The notes beneath the pieces are model-generated. The model had not been told where the DNA came from. It was given only the letters and a program-made list of their open reading frames with translations, and did not search any database. From an uncultured Desulfobacterales bacterium (lineage in GTDB: Bacteria; Desulfobacterota; Desulfobacteria; Desulfobacterales; JAHEIW01), in NCBI GenBank assembly GCA_947259495.1, contig CAMYLV010000002.1, positions 271,363 through 335,362 of the forward strand: a DNA stretch of 64,000 nt, read 5' to 3'. The stretch's first letter is position 1; every line of letters starts with the position of its first letter. Positions 47,259 through 56,623 of the stretch are shown here, piece by piece. The position numbers and the translations under genes are program-made.

Positions 47259-48275
47259 ATGAAGCGTTTCAAACTACTTGTAGCTGTTTTTCTAGCAGTT
47301 GTTCTGACGGCAGGTATTGCGCTGGCCGGGACGCTTGAGGAAGTTCGCGCCCGAGGTCATCTTATAGCCGGTGTGAACGGGGGTGTATTCGGTTTCAGTA
47401 TGCCGGATGACAAGGGCGTCTGGAAGGGGCTGGATGTCGACACCGCCAGGGCGATGGCCGCAGCTGTATTCGGTGATCCCAACAAAGTTAAATTTAGCGC
47501 GCTTACGGCGGTTCAGCGTTTGCCGGCGCTTCAGGCCAAGGAAATCGATGTGCTGTGCCGCAATACGACCCAGACATTAACCCGCGAAACCATCAATGGT
47601 TTGAATTTCGCGCATGTGAACTATTACGATGGTCAGGGATTCCTGATATCCAAAAAATTAGGGATTAAGAGTGCCAAGGAACTGGAGGGTGCGACAGTCT
47701 GTGTGTTACCGGGCACAACCACCGAAATGAATGCGGCTGACTTTTTCCGTGCCAACAACCTGAAATGGAAACCGGTGGTCATCGAGCAAACAGCCGAATT
47801 GAACAAGGCCTTTTTTGCCGGCCGCTGTGACGTCCTGACTTCGGATATGTCTCAATTGGCCGCGCAGCGATCGGTTTCACCGAATCCGGCCGAATATGTA
47901 TTGCTGCCTGAGATTATTTCCAAAGAACCCCTTGCTCCGGTCGTGCGTCATGGGGATGACCAGTGGTTTGACATTGTTAACTTTACAGTCATGGCCATGA
48001 TCAACGCCGAAGAACTGGGGATTACCTCGAAAAACGTAGATGATATGCTCAAAAGTAAAAATCCGGAAATTCAGCGTTTTCTGGGGGTATCTCCGGGTAT
48101 GGGTAAAGCTCTGGGACTGGATGATAAATGGGCCTATAATATCATCAAAATGGTCGGGAACTATGGCGAAATCTATGAACGCAATGTCGGGCCGAATACA
48201 CAGTTAGGCTTAGATCGGGGACTGAATGCATTATGGACCGAAGGTGGTATCATGTATGCCGCTCCGTTCAGATAA
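47259..48275 (+). CDS. aapJ: Periplasmic amino-acid-binding protein of an ABC importer (AapJ-type)
   Basis: The 338-aa solute-binding protein has a clear signal peptide (MKRFKLLVAVFLAVVLTAGI, then ALA before GTLEEV). The start of the mature protein, TLEEVRARGHLIAGVNGGVF, and the Cys pair around DVLCRN and FAGRCDVLTSD resemble the AapJ/BztA branch of family 3 binding proteins, which capture polar amino acids such as glutamate and aspartate. AAAGGAGG lies 8 bases before the ATG at 47259, rejecting a longer frame from 47160. It opens the aapJQMP operon. Confidence 0.92.
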   Translation: MKRFKLLVAVFLAVVLTAGIALAGTLEEVRARGHLIAGVNGGVFGFSMPDDKGVWKGLDVDTARAMAAAVFGDPNKVKFSALTAVQRLPALQAKEIDVLCRNTTQTLTRETINGLNFAHVNYYDGQGFLISKKLGIKSAKELEGATVCVLPGTTTEMNAADFFRANNLKWKPVVIEQTAELNKAFFAGRCDVLTSDMSQLAAQRSVSPNPAEYVLLPEIISKEPLAPVVRHGDDQWFDIVNFTVMAMINAEELGITSKNVDDMLKSKNPEIQRFLGVSPGMGKALGLDDKWAYNIIKMVGNYGEIYERNVGPNTQLGLDRGLNALWTEGGIMYAAPFR

Positions 48276-48283
48276 TCAGTCAG

Positions 48284-48316
48284 AAAGGTGCCTCGTTTTT
48301 CAAATGGGGCACCTTT
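48284..48316. promoter_or_regulatory. Intercistronic hairpin after aapJ
   Basis: AAAGGTGCC (48284-48292) pairs perfectly with GGCACCTTT (48308-48316). No T-run follows on the plus strand. Such hairpins commonly protect the abundant binding-protein mRNA from 3' decay and set the ratio of binding protein to permease; that role is inferred. Confidence 0.65.
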
Positions 48317-48394
48317 ACCATCAGAATGCATTTAGCATAATCTCAGCAATTTTGCAGAAATCCGATTCGATTTACGCTTAATATAAAGACAGCC

Positions 48395-49594
48395 ATGGTA
48401 ACTGACGAAAACGCAATCCAGGCGGACGCCAGTTTGCCTGAAAAAGTTCCATTCTGGCTTGATCCCCAAAAGCGTGCCATTGTTTATCAGATTGGCGTGC
48501 TGTGTATGTTCGGACTGCTGGCCTACTATCTTATCTCTAACACGCTGATCAATCTTGAAAAGCAAGCGATTGCCACCGGATTTAGTTTCCTGAACAAGGA
48601 ATCATCTTTCGAGATCGGCGAGACCGTGATTCCTTATTCGGCAGCCAGCACCTATGGGCGCGCCCTGGTGGTCGGTGCCCTCAATACGCTGAAAGTCTCT
48701 TTTATCGGCATCGTGATCACGTTGATTTTAGGGACCATCCTCGGGGTGTCCCGCCTGTCAAGCAACTGGCTGGTTTCAAAAATTGCCGCTATCTACATTG
48801 AGGTGATGCAGGATATCCCGATATTGCTGCAGCTGTTTTTCTGGTATGCGATCTTTTACGAATCCCTGCCATCGCCGCGACAGGCGCTCAATCCTGTTCA
48901 TGGGCTCTTTTTCTGTAACCGCGGTGTTATCTTTGCCGTTCCCGAAACCCATCCTGCGCATCAGTATATACTTCTCGCACTAGTTATCGGTTGCATCGGG
49001 GTTTACTTTTTCCGGCGCTGGGCTAAAAAACGGCAGGATGCAACCGGACAGGCGCTTCCGGTTTTCCGCATTTCGATCGGCACCATCATTTGCCTGCCGT
49101 TGATTACCTGGCTGGTTTTTGGCGCCCCAATAAAAATGGATGTGCCTGAGCTGACGGGTTTTAACTTTAAAGGCGGAATGACGCTTAGCCCCGAATTCAT
49201 TGCCCTGCTCTTGGGCCTGGTACTGTATACGGCCGCATTCGTGGCTGAAGTGGTGCGTGCCGGGATTCAATCGGTGAGTAAAGGCCAGCGCGAGGCCGCT
49301 ATGTCCATTGCCTTGAAACCGACGCAGGTATTAAATCTGGTCATTTTACCCCAGGCGTTGCGGGTGATTTTACCCCCGCTGACGAGCCAGATGCTCAACC
49401 TGACCAAAAACAGTTCGCTGGCGGTGGCCATAGGGTTCCCGGATTTTGTTTCGGTGGCCAACACCACCATCAACCAGACCGGCCAATCCATTGAAGGCGT
49501 GGCCCTGATCATGGCGGTCTATCTCATTTTCAGTTTGTCCACATCGGCCTTTATGAACTGGTACAATAAAAAGGTCAAACTGGTCGAAAGATAA
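48395..49594 (+). CDS. aapQ: Amino acid ABC transporter permease, AapQ-type
   Basis: 399 aa, longer than typical His/Glu permeases, as in the AapQ/BztB family. It has about eight hydrophobic segments with a periplasmic loop around 70-85 and a central variable region (180-260). The ATPase-coupling EAA loop reads EAAMSIALKPTQVLNLVILP (about 306-325). It forms the channel with AapM. ATG at 48395 follows aapJ by 119 bases and is 7 bases upstream of aapM. Confidence 0.92.
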   Translation: MVTDENAIQADASLPEKVPFWLDPQKRAIVYQIGVLCMFGLLAYYLISNTLINLEKQAIATGFSFLNKESSFEIGETVIPYSAASTYGRALVVGALNTLKVSFIGIVITLILGTILGVSRLSSNWLVSKIAAIYIEVMQDIPILLQLFFWYAIFYESLPSPRQALNPVHGLFFCNRGVIFAVPETHPAHQYILLALVIGCIGVYFFRRWAKKRQDATGQALPVFRISIGTIICLPLITWLVFGAPIKMDVPELTGFNFKGGMTLSPEFIALLLGLVLYTAAFVAEVVRAGIQSVSKGQREAAMSIALKPTQVLNLVILPQALRVILPPLTSQMLNLTKNSSLAVAIGFPDFVSVANTTINQTGQSIEGVALIMAVYLIFSLSTSAFMNWYNKKVKLVER

Positions 49595-49601
49595 AGAGCG
49601 C

Positions 49602-50699
49602 ATGGAAGCTTACGTTCAAAAGACACCGCTAGAAAAGTTAAAACCACCGGTGACCCATGTTGGTGTGATCGGATGGGTGCGAACCAACCTGTTCGATGGC
49701 TGGTTTAACTCCCTGCTGACGCTCTTAACTCTGTATTTTCTGTGGGAGGTTGTGCCCCCCCTTGTTCGATGGGCATTTATCGACAGTGTCTGGAATACAA
49801 CCGGAGCTGTTTGCCGGGATGCAGACGGGGCCTGCTGGTCGATTATCACAACCAACCTGCGTTTTATCCTTTTCGGCTTCTATCCGTATGATCAGCAATG
49901 GCGGCCGCTGATTGCCATCCTGATCTTATGTGGTTTGCTATTTTACAGTCGCGACCGAAATCATTGGAACAAGTATTTTGGTTATGGCTGGATCATCGGT
50001 CTGGTGGTGATGGGATTCCTGATGAGGGGAGGGCTCTTTGGGTTACCTGGAGTAGAAACCACCCAATGGGGCGGGTTACCGTTGACGCTGCTGCTATCGA
50101 TTTTTGGACTCACAGCCGCCTATCCCCTTGGTGTGATATTGGCGTTAGGTCGTCAGTCAAGAATGCGGGCGATCAAGGTGTTGTGTGTCGTTTACATTGA
50201 ATTAATCCGCGGCGTCCCCCTGATCAGTCTCTTGTTTATGGGGTCGATTATCTTTCCGCTGTTTCTGCCGGAAGGCATTACCATCAATCAAATCCTAAGG
50301 GCTCAGGTGGCCATAATTCTTTTTACGGCCGCCTACATCGCCGAAGTGGTGCGCGGTGGTTTGCAGGCGATGGCGCGGGGGCAATATGAAGCCGCCGAAG
50401 CCATTGGTTTAAACTATTTTCTGACCATGCGCTTGATTATTTTACCCCAGGCCTTAAAAATTGTGATACCACCTACGGTGAGTATACTCATTTCCGCATT
50501 TAAAGATACGTCGCTGGTGGTGATCATTGCGCTCTGGGATCTGCTAAAAACCACGCAGTCCACGCTTTCAAATCCCGAATGGATGGGGTTCAGCCGCGAG
50601 GCCTATATTTTTGTCGCCATTCTCTATTTTTTAGGCTGTTTTTCGATGGCGAATTACAGTCGCAGGCTGGAAAAGGAATTGTCAACCGAAGATCATTAA
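49602..50699 (+). CDS. aapM: Amino acid ABC transporter permease, AapM-type
   Basis: The 365-aa membrane permease pairs with AapQ. It has about eight hydrophobic segments, a Cys-containing loop (AVCRDADGACW, about 67-77) typical of AapM, and the coupling loop YEAAEAIGLNYFLTMRLIIL (about 263-282). ATG at 49602 is 7 bases after aapQ. The ATPase gene of the operon follows only after a repeat-filled gap of about 300 bases, which is unusual for this operon type. Confidence 0.92.
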   Translation: MEAYVQKTPLEKLKPPVTHVGVIGWVRTNLFDGWFNSLLTLLTLYFLWEVVPPLVRWAFIDSVWNTTGAVCRDADGACWSIITTNLRFILFGFYPYDQQWRPLIAILILCGLLFYSRDRNHWNKYFGYGWIIGLVVMGFLMRGGLFGLPGVETTQWGGLPLTLLLSIFGLTAAYPLGVILALGRQSRMRAIKVLCVVYIELIRGVPLISLLFMGSIIFPLFLPEGITINQILRAQVAIILFTAAYIAEVVRGGLQAMARGQYEAAEAIGLNYFLTMRLIILPQALKIVIPPTVSILISAFKDTSLVVIIALWDLLKTTQSTLSNPEWMGFSREAYIFVAILYFLGCFSMANYSRRLEKELSTEDH

Positions 50700-50734
50700 A
50701 TTCATGCTGATTTGTTTTCTAGCCAAGGTTTTTT

Positions 50735-50812
50735 ACCACGAAAACCCGAAATTTAGAAAGCACAAATTTTTTATTTCTTTTTCGTGTTTTCGGTTATTTG
50801 TGCTTTCGTGGT
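50735..50812. repeat. Long hairpin repeat ACCACGAAAACCCGAAA... / ...TTTGTGCTTTCGTGGT
   Basis: The left arm begins ACCACGAAAACCCGAAATTT and the right arm ends GGTTATTTGTGCTTTCGTGG(T). The outer 8 bases pair perfectly and the remainder imperfectly. It has the same outer ends (ACCACGAA / TTCGTGGT) as the repeat at 44528-44608. It occupies the aapM-aapP gap, together with the next repeat. Confidence 0.65.
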
Positions 50813-50828
50813 CAATCCATTTATTGTC

Positions 50829-50935
50829 GGTTTATAGGGGTTGTCAAAAAAGCGTTGCGGTATCCAAACGTTTTTTTCTACAACCCCTTATGCCGCACTT
50901 CCGTCTTCCGGAACATTATTATGGAAAACGGTATA
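50829..50935. repeat. Dispersed palindromic element, copy 2 (most complete)
   Basis: GGTTTATAGGGGTTGTCAAA at 50829-50848 leads into a near-perfect palindrome (50836-50888): AGGGGTTGTC...AAGCGTT, a 10-base loop, AACG...TACAACCCCT. The right flank TATGCCGCACTTCCG is shared, inverted, with copy 1 (about 37460-37557). The left flank GGTTTATAGGGG is shared, inverted, with copy 3 (62380-62430). It interrupts the amino acid transporter operon. Confidence 0.75.
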
Positions 50936-50998
50936 ACCGGATTAATTTGTCATAATGCGAGGTTTAAAGTGAACGAGGAAGCAGCGAAAGGTACCGAC

Positions 50999-51745
50999 AT
51001 GCAGGCAATGGCCGAGCCCATTATCGAAATCATCGATATGCATAAGTGGTTTGGAGAATTCCACGTGCTGCGAGGCATCGATCTGACCATTCAACAAAAA
51101 GAGCGGATTGTCATTTGTGGGCCCTCAGGTTCCGGAAAATCAACCCTGATTCGTTGCATTAATCGACTGGAAGAACATCAGCGCGGTCAAATTATTGTCG
51201 ACGGTATCGAACTGACGAACAACCTCAAAAATATCGAAAAAATCAGAACCGAAGTCGGCATGGTCTTCCAGCATTTCAATCTTTTTCCGCACCTGACCAT
51301 CCTTGATAACCTGGCCCTGGGACCGATATGGGTCAGGAAGATCCCAAGGAAAGAATCCGAAGAAATAGCCATGCATTATCTGGAAAAAGTCCAAATTGCA
51401 GAGCAGGCCCAAAAATTTCCCGGACAGCTTTCCGGGGGGCAGCAGCAAAGGGTTGCCATTGCGCGCAGTTTGTGTATGTCGCCGAAAATCATGTTATTTG
51501 ATGAGCCCACCTCGGCATTGGACCCGGAGATGATCAAAGAAGTTCTGGATGTCATGATTGACCTTGCCCAGGAAGGCATGACCATGATTGTGGTAACCCA
51601 TGAGATGGGTTTTGCCAAAAGCGTGGCCCACCGGGTGTTATTTATGGATTTCGGGCAAATAGTCGAAGGAAACACGCCGGAGGAGTTTTTCGATAACCCC
51701 CAGCACGATCGCACCAAACTGTTTCTCAGCCAAATCCTGCACTAA
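50999..51745 (+). CDS. aapP: Amino acid ABC transporter ATPase, AapP-type
   Basis: The 248-aa ATPase energises AapQM. It has Walker [12 protein letters not shown] (about 41-51), a Q-loop in [10 protein letters not shown], the ABC signature [15 protein letters not shown] (about 143-157), Walker [15 protein letters not shown] (about 163-176) and the His switch [14 protein letters not shown] at 50999 has AAAGG 7 bases upstream; the frame extends far upstream into repeat DNA, and that part is rejected. A GTG at 50970 is a second option. Confidence 0.94.
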   Translation: MQAMAEPIIEIIDMHKWFGEFHVLRGIDLTIQQKERIVICGPSGSGKSTLIRCINRLEEHQRGQIIVDGIELTNNLKNIEKIRTEVGMVFQHFNLFPHLTILDNLALGPIWVRKIPRKESEEIAMHYLEKVQIAEQAQKFPGQLSGGQQQRVAIARSLCMSPKIMLFDEPTSALDPEMIKEVLDVMIDLAQEGMTMIVVTHEMGFAKSVAHRVLFMDFGQIVEGNTPEEFFDNPQHDRTKLFLSQILH

Positions 51746-52247
51746 AACAACATGGTTTCTTGACCCGAATCGAGTCATGCAAACACATGCAATGGAAGGA
51801 TGGAATAATGGTTAAGAAAGCACCATTGCCATTATTATATCAATTTTTAGGATGAGTTTTCACCCGCCGGCCATCATATTTTGCTAGATTCCTGGAATAG
51901 TCCTTCTCTGAATTACTCAGATCATAAAACATCTTCCCGCTGTTTATCCTTTTGCATTTTTTGAAGAGATTCAATCCGTTTTAGCATTGATCCTGCTATC
52001 AACGACAAAAATGGAGCCGAATCATCGAATTTATGCTAAAATACGACCCATTGGTTATGAGTTAATCGTATAGAAAGAATATAATCTGTCCTAATCTTCA
52101 ATTTTAAATAACGAATAATCAATATAAACAATATCTTGTGCGAAAAAACTCAATCAAAACATTATGGCTTAAGTTTCAGGTGTATCTGGCCGATATAGCA
52201 ATAGATTAGCCTTAAATTAAACCGCTGAAAACCGACCGGAGTTAAGC
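51746..52247. other. AT-rich 502-base spacer
   Basis: No convincing gene. Two tiny overlapping minus-strand frames (51922-51987 and 51840-51932) look like possible coding remnants but have no usable evidence. The last 100 bases are AT-rich and should hold the promoter of the RDD/MoxR cluster; CCGGAG at 52234-52239 is the ribosome site of the next gene. Confidence 0.4.
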
Positions 52248-53015
52248 ATGAATTTGTATTACGCCGACGGCGCCCGGCAGCTGGGTCCGATTGACAAAAC
52301 CGAGCTGCAGACCTTGATAAAAGCCAAAAAAATCGATTCCAAAACTCTTGTCTGGCAACCCGGCATGACGGAGTGGCAGGCGTTGGGTCGTTTTGTGCGC
52401 CGCAAAACCCAGGGCGCTGCCCAATCGGTGCAACCGGCACCACCGGTTCGGCAAGCGCTGTGCTCTGAATGCGGGCAGGCGTTTGCCGAGGATGACATGA
52501 TCCGCTTTTCCGACGTCTGGGTGTGCGCCGGCTGCAAGCCCATTATTGTTCAAAAAATTAAAGAAGGTGTCACGGTTTCCGGTGTCATGACATATGCCGG
52601 TTTTTGGCTCCGTTTGGGCGCCTGGTTTATTGATTATATCATTTTAGGAATTGCCAGCGCGATTATTTATCTTCCGATGACTTTTATGGGCGTTTTTTCC
52701 TTTGATCGACCGGCTGTATTCGTGACCTTTCAACTCATCACGACGATTCTTAATTTTATCATACCGGCTGCTTATGAAAGCTGGTTTGTGGGCAAATATG
52801 CAGCCACACCGGGTAAAATGGCCTGTAAAATAAAAGTGGTAATGGCCGACGGCGGACAGGTGAGCTTTGCCAGAGCAATCGGTCGGCATTTTGCAAAATA
52901 CATCAGCGGGCTGATTCTCGGTATCGGCTATATCATGGCCGGGTTTGATGATCAAAAACGCGCACTCCATGATCGCATTTGCGACACCCGTGTGATTAAG
53001 TCAGGAGAAATTTAA
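52248..53015 (+). CDS. GYF_2-zinc ribbon-RDD membrane protein
   Basis: 255 aa. The N-terminus MNLYYADGARQLGPIDKTEL through LVWQPGMTEWQALG is a GYF_2-like fold (about 1-48). A zinc knuckle pair follows (CSECGQAF, about 72-79, and CAGCK, about 92-96). An RDD domain of three to four helices (about 118-250) contains RLGAWFIDYIILG, ATPGKMACKIKVV and RALHDRICDTRVI. RDD proteins are of poorly known function; some affect ion transport. GGAG precedes the ATG. It is the first gene of a co-directional ten-gene cluster, 12 bases before the next. Confidence 0.85.
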   Translation: MNLYYADGARQLGPIDKTELQTLIKAKKIDSKTLVWQPGMTEWQALGRFVRRKTQGAAQSVQPAPPVRQALCSECGQAFAEDDMIRFSDVWVCAGCKPIIVQKIKEGVTVSGVMTYAGFWLRLGAWFIDYIILGIASAIIYLPMTFMGVFSFDRPAVFVTFQLITTILNFIIPAAYESWFVGKYAATPGKMACKIKVVMADGGQVSFARAIGRHFAKYISGLILGIGYIMAGFDDQKRALHDRICDTRVIKSGEI

Positions 53016-53027
53016 GAGGTGTGATAC

Positions 53028-53591
53028 GTGATATCCTGTACCCGGTGCAAATCACCGCTCGATGCTCAGGTACTCAATACCTTTGCACCAACGCCGTGTC
53101 CTGCATGTGAAGAACCCATTCGCGCGGATGTTTATCCGGCTCTTTTTCGCAAATTGCCTTCCGGCCGCAGCGGCGTACCGTTACAGGGTGAAGAAGAAGC
53201 CAGTTGTTTTTATCATCCCGCAAAAAAAGCGGCAGTGGCCTGCTCGGCCTGTGGTCGGTTTCTGTGTGCGTTGTGCGATGTTGAATTCAACGATCGGCAT
53301 CTTTGCCCGGCCTGCCTGGAGAAAGGCAAAGCCAAACGCAAGATTAAAAATCTGGAGAATCGTCGGGTATGTTATGACACGGTCGCATTATCGATTGCGC
53401 TTATTTCCATGCTCTTTGTCTGGCCGACAATTCTTTCAGCACCGATTGTTCTTTTTATGGTGATCCATTACTGGGGTGCCCCCAGCAGTATCATACCGCG
53501 GAGCAAAATTCGCTTTGTCCTGGCATTCGGGATTGCCAGTTTGCAAATTGTTGGATGGATTCTATTTTTTGGAAGCCTGATAATCGCATAA
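53028..53591 (+). CDS. B-box-type zinc-finger membrane protein
   Basis: 187 aa from GTG at 53028, with AAGAGG upstream. An N-terminal CTRCKSPL / CPACEEP zinc ribbon (about 4-28) is followed by a B-box-like finger: CFYHPAKKAAVACSACGRFL, then CALCDVEF and CPACLEKG (about 61-105). Two or three hydrophobic helices end the protein (about 122-187). Such bacterial B-box proteins are often found beside RDD and peptidase genes, but their role is unknown. Located between two membrane-protein genes with 10-12 base gaps. Confidence 0.8.
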   Translation: MISCTRCKSPLDAQVLNTFAPTPCPACEEPIRADVYPALFRKLPSGRSGVPLQGEEEASCFYHPAKKAAVACSACGRFLCALCDVEFNDRHLCPACLEKGKAKRKIKNLENRRVCYDTVALSIALISMLFVWPTILSAPIVLFMVIHYWGAPSSIIPRSKIRFVLAFGIASLQIVGWILFFGSLIIA

Positions 53592-53601
53592 ATCTAAAAT
53601 A

Positions 53602-54660
53602 ATGACAGCAGAAAAATCAACATACCGGCGACTGTCCGGCAAGAAAAGGGGGTTTATCATCGGGCACCACACCCTCTGGCGGGGTAGAGACCATTTGCTC
53701 CAGATTTATGCCCGCTGGGGTGCTGAAGATTATAAGCGGTATTACTTCAACGACATTCAAGCCATCATCACCCGCAAAACCGGGGTTGGAAGAATTCAAA
53801 ACATCGTTATCGGTGTTCTGGCGGGCCTTTTCGGTATTTTTGCGGTGACTTCAACGAGCGGCTGGGTCCCCTTTAACACCATCATAGCGGTCATACTGCT
53901 GTTAATTTTAATGATCAATCTTTTCAAAGGCCCCACGTGTGAAACGCATCTGCTGACTGCCGTTCAGACTGAAAAATTGCAATCGTTGCATCGCTTAAAC
54001 ACAGCGCAAGCGGTCATGAATCAGCTCAAACCGATCATTGAGCGGCATCAGGGACGCATTCAGCGAAAGGCCCTCGCGCAACAGAACGCTCAGTCTTCCG
54101 ACCCTAAAAAAAAAAGACCACCAACACGCCGGGTCCAACGGGATTTGAAAGCCCGCAAGCATGAAAGCGGGCGGGTGCATCTGATGCTATTTGCATTGTT
54201 GATTTTCAACGGCCTGATTGTGGCTGCCGGTTTTGTGCTGACCCATGTGGGTTTGACTTTTCTGGGTACTGCCGTAATGCTGATGATGGGAATCTGCGTG
54301 GTGGTGGCATTGGTGAAGCAGCATGAGAGCAATTTGAAGCAGCCCCTTCGCACCATGACCTGGGCGGCTCTGGGATACATCTGTTTTTCATTTATAAGCG
54401 CTTATATCATCAGTGTGGGACTGGCATTCAAGCATCCGGAAATTTTCCAGAATCAGTGGGAAATGATCAAGCTTTTTTCCAACACAACGCCCTGGGACAG
54501 CTCCTTTATGATGACAATTAGCATAATAGCGCTGAGCGGTGCGGTCGCGATCGGTATACCGGGGCTCTGCCTGTTACGAAATTCTCAGCAAGCCAACCGC
54601 CAAGCTTCGGGCTTGTCAACCGCGCCGGTTTCTGCCACCGCGACCAAAAGGATTTCTTGA
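53602..54660 (+). CDS. Multi-pass membrane protein of unknown function
   Basis: 352 aa. A soluble N-terminal part (about 1-65) resembling a PH-like or membrane-associated domain (LSGKKRGFIIGHHTLWRGRD) precedes two helices (about 68-108). A basic Gln/Arg/Lys-rich segment (about 130-195) and four more helices follow (about 200-330). No catalytic motif is seen and the family is not recognised. Its stop overlaps the next ATG by one base, so it is translationally coupled to the following B-box gene. Confidence 0.75.
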   Translation: MTAEKSTYRRLSGKKRGFIIGHHTLWRGRDHLLQIYARWGAEDYKRYYFNDIQAIITRKTGVGRIQNIVIGVLAGLFGIFAVTSTSGWVPFNTIIAVILLLILMINLFKGPTCETHLLTAVQTEKLQSLHRLNTAQAVMNQLKPIIERHQGRIQRKALAQQNAQSSDPKKKRPPTRRVQRDLKARKHESGRVHLMLFALLIFNGLIVAAGFVLTHVGLTFLGTAVMLMMGICVVVALVKQHESNLKQPLRTMTWAALGYICFSFISAYIISVGLAFKHPEIFQNQWEMIKLFSNTTPWDSSFMMTISIIALSGAVAIGIPGLCLLRNSQQANRQASGLSTAPVSATATKRIS

Positions 54661-54986
54661 TGGACGATCTGCTGCATCAACGCTGCTTCAATCATCTATT
54701 GCGGGAGGCGGTTGCGCGCTGTCCGCAGTGCCGGCGCTATTTTTGCCGCGAATGCGTGACCGAACACGAAGACAGGGTGCTGTGCGCCATGTGTTTAAGT
54801 GCAGATACCGATCCGGATGGTTCCGGTCTGAGCCGGTTTGGCGGGCTGACCCGCATGATCCATTTCCTGCTGGGCGCAACGCTGCTGTGGGTCTTTTTTT
54901 ATTACCTGGGACAGCTTTTACTTTCGCTTCCTTCGGCGTTTCATGAAGGCACATTATGGGAAAAGGGGTGGTGGAACGCGCCATGA
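54660..54986 (+). CDS. Small B-box-type zinc-finger membrane protein
   Basis: 108 aa. The N-terminal half has the B-box-like spacing CFNHLLREAVARCPQCRRYF, CRECVTEHEDRV and CAMC (about 9-47). One transmembrane helix follows (about 67-90). ATG at 54660 overlaps the upstream stop (TGATG), and its own stop overlaps the next start as ATGA. It probably acts as an adaptor in the same membrane assembly. Function unknown. Confidence 0.78.
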   Translation: MDDLLHQRCFNHLLREAVARCPQCRRYFCRECVTEHEDRVLCAMCLSADTDPDGSGLSRFGGLTRMIHFLLGATLLWVFFYYLGQLLLSLPSAFHEGTLWEKGWWNAP

Positions 54987-56623
54987 ACCCCAAGGCCAGA
55001 GAACATCGCAGAAGCGCGATTCTCCTTTTGGAAGAGGCCGTGCATGTATTGAGAAAGGCACCCCTGTTTTTACTTTCCGCTTACGCCATCGGAACGTTAC
55101 CCTTTGTTCTGGCATTGTTTTATTTTTGGGCTGACATGAGCCGCAGCGCCGATGCCCAGCGCTATCATGCGGTATCCTCTCTGGGTCTGGCATTACTCTA
55201 TATATGGATGAAATGCTGGCATGTTGTCTTTGCTGCACGGGTAAAAATGAAAATGAGCGGCGAATCGACACCGCGATGGTCCTATCAAAGAATCCTTTCA
55301 CTGACTGCAACTCAGACGCTTATTCATGCGACTGCTTTTTTTGTTCTGCCGCTGGCGGCTGTGGCCGCTCTGCCGTTTGGCTGGTGCTATGCATTTTATC
55401 AAAATGTTACCGTCGAAGCGGCGAACGAGGCGTGTGACCCGAAAATGTTGTGTAAAAAGGCCTGGTCTCAAGCCAGATTGTGGCCGCGGCAAAATCACAT
55501 CTTGCTGTCGATATTCTTTATTTTTGGAATTGTGGTTTTTTTAAATGTTGCCAGCGCAATTTATATTTTACCGCACCTGATCAAAAAATATCTTGGGATT
55601 GAATCCCTGTTTACGCTCAGCGGAAGTCACATGGTCAACACCACCTTCTGGGTGGTAACGATAGGCATTTCCTATTTGTGTATGAATCCGCTGGTCAAAA
55701 CGGTTTACGCCCTGCGCTGTTTTTATGGGGCGGCCATAACCTCCGGTGATGATATAAAACTGGGGTTAAAGGCTCTGGTGGCGGGGCGCACAACTGTGGT
55801 TATCGGTTTAGCCGTGGCGATATTGTTGACCGGCAGTACCTTAGGCGCTGTGGCAGCAGAGACACATATCATCGCGCCTGAAGCACTGGATCGTTCGATA
55901 GATGAAGTGATGCAACAACGAGAATTTTCCTGGCGGATGCCCAGAGAAACGCTTGCTGAAGATCAAGCAGAGCCCGAAGGGCCAATTGCCTCGGTGGTGA
56001 CCTGGATTGTCGACCAGCTCGGGAAAGGACTCAATGCTGTCGTCAAATGGATTGATCAATTGATTGATTGGTTGCTTGCCCTGCTGCCAACCGGTGAACA
56101 CCAGAGACGGTCTTCGGATACAGACTGGATATTTTCCGTGCGGGTTGCCGTTGTCGCCCTGCTGATCGGCCTTTTAGGAGTGCTGGCTTATATTCTGTGG
56201 CGTTCCTGGAGCCGGCGGCAGATCGCCAAGGCCAAGATTGTGGCGACGCCAGTTGGACCCACACTGGATCTTGAAGACGAAGACACCACCGCCGCTGACC
56301 TGCCGGTAAACCGCTGGCTGGGTCTGGCAAGTGAATTAGCCCGGAAGGGGTCATTGCGTCTGGCCATGCGGGCCTTCTATCTGGCAACTCTGGCCGGTTT
56401 GGCCGAGCATGGGCTGATTACCATCGATAAGTTTAAGTCCAATTGTGAATACGAAATGGAGCTACGCCGAAGGGCTCACCAGAAAGAAAACCTGTTAACG
56501 GATTTTACTCGAAGCAGGCAAGTTTTTGAACGTGTCTGGTACGGGTTGCATGCTATTAAACAGCCCGATTTGGATAATTTTGCCGCTCTTCAAAAAAGGA
56601 TGATAACCCTTGCCCAGAGCTAA
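54983..56623 (+). CDS. Multi-pass membrane protein with C-terminal DUF4129 domain
   Basis: 546 aa using the ATG at 54983 (ATGA overlap with the preceding stop); an in-frame ATG at 54956 is less likely. There are about six helices in the first 300 residues, an extracytoplasmic region (about 295-390), another helix (about 390-415), then a cytoplasmic DUF4129 domain with RKGSLRLAMRAFYLATLAGL and FTRSRQVFERVWYG near the end. DUF4129 proteins occur with MoxR, DUF58 and transglutaminase-like genes; the mechanism is unknown. The 3' end overlaps the next gene by 14 bases. Confidence 0.82.
   Translation: MNPKAREHRRSAILLLEEAVHVLRKAPLFLLSAYAIGTLPFVLALFYFWADMSRSADAQRYHAVSSLGLALLYIWMKCWHVVFAARVKMKMSGESTPRWSYQRILSLTATQTLIHATAFFVLPLAAVAALPFGWCYAFYQNVTVEAANEACDPKMLCKKAWSQARLWPRQNHILLSIFFIFGIVVFLNVASAIYILPHLIKKYLGIESLFTLSGSHMVNTTFWVVTIGISYLCMNPLVKTVYALRCFYGAAITSGDDIKLGLKALVAGRTTVVIGLAVAILLTGSTLGAVAAETHIIAPEALDRSIDEVMQQREFSWRMPRETLAEDQAEPEGPIASVVTWIVDQLGKGLNAVVKWIDQLIDWLLALLPTGEHQRRSSDTDWIFSVRVAVVALLIGLLGVLAYILWRSWSRRQIAKAKIVATPVGPTLDLEDEDTTAADLPVNRWLGLASELARKGSLRLAMRAFYLATLAGLAEHGLITIDKFKSNCEYEMELRRRAHQKENLLTDFTRSRQVFERVWYGLHAIKQPDLDNFAALQKRMITLAQS

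Noticed and set aside
51840..51987. Two tiny overlapping minus-strand frames (21 and 30 codons)
   Set aside because: They overlap as ATG...ATGA and the first looks coiled-coil-like, but they are too short and lack ribosome sites. Possibly remnants of a former gene.
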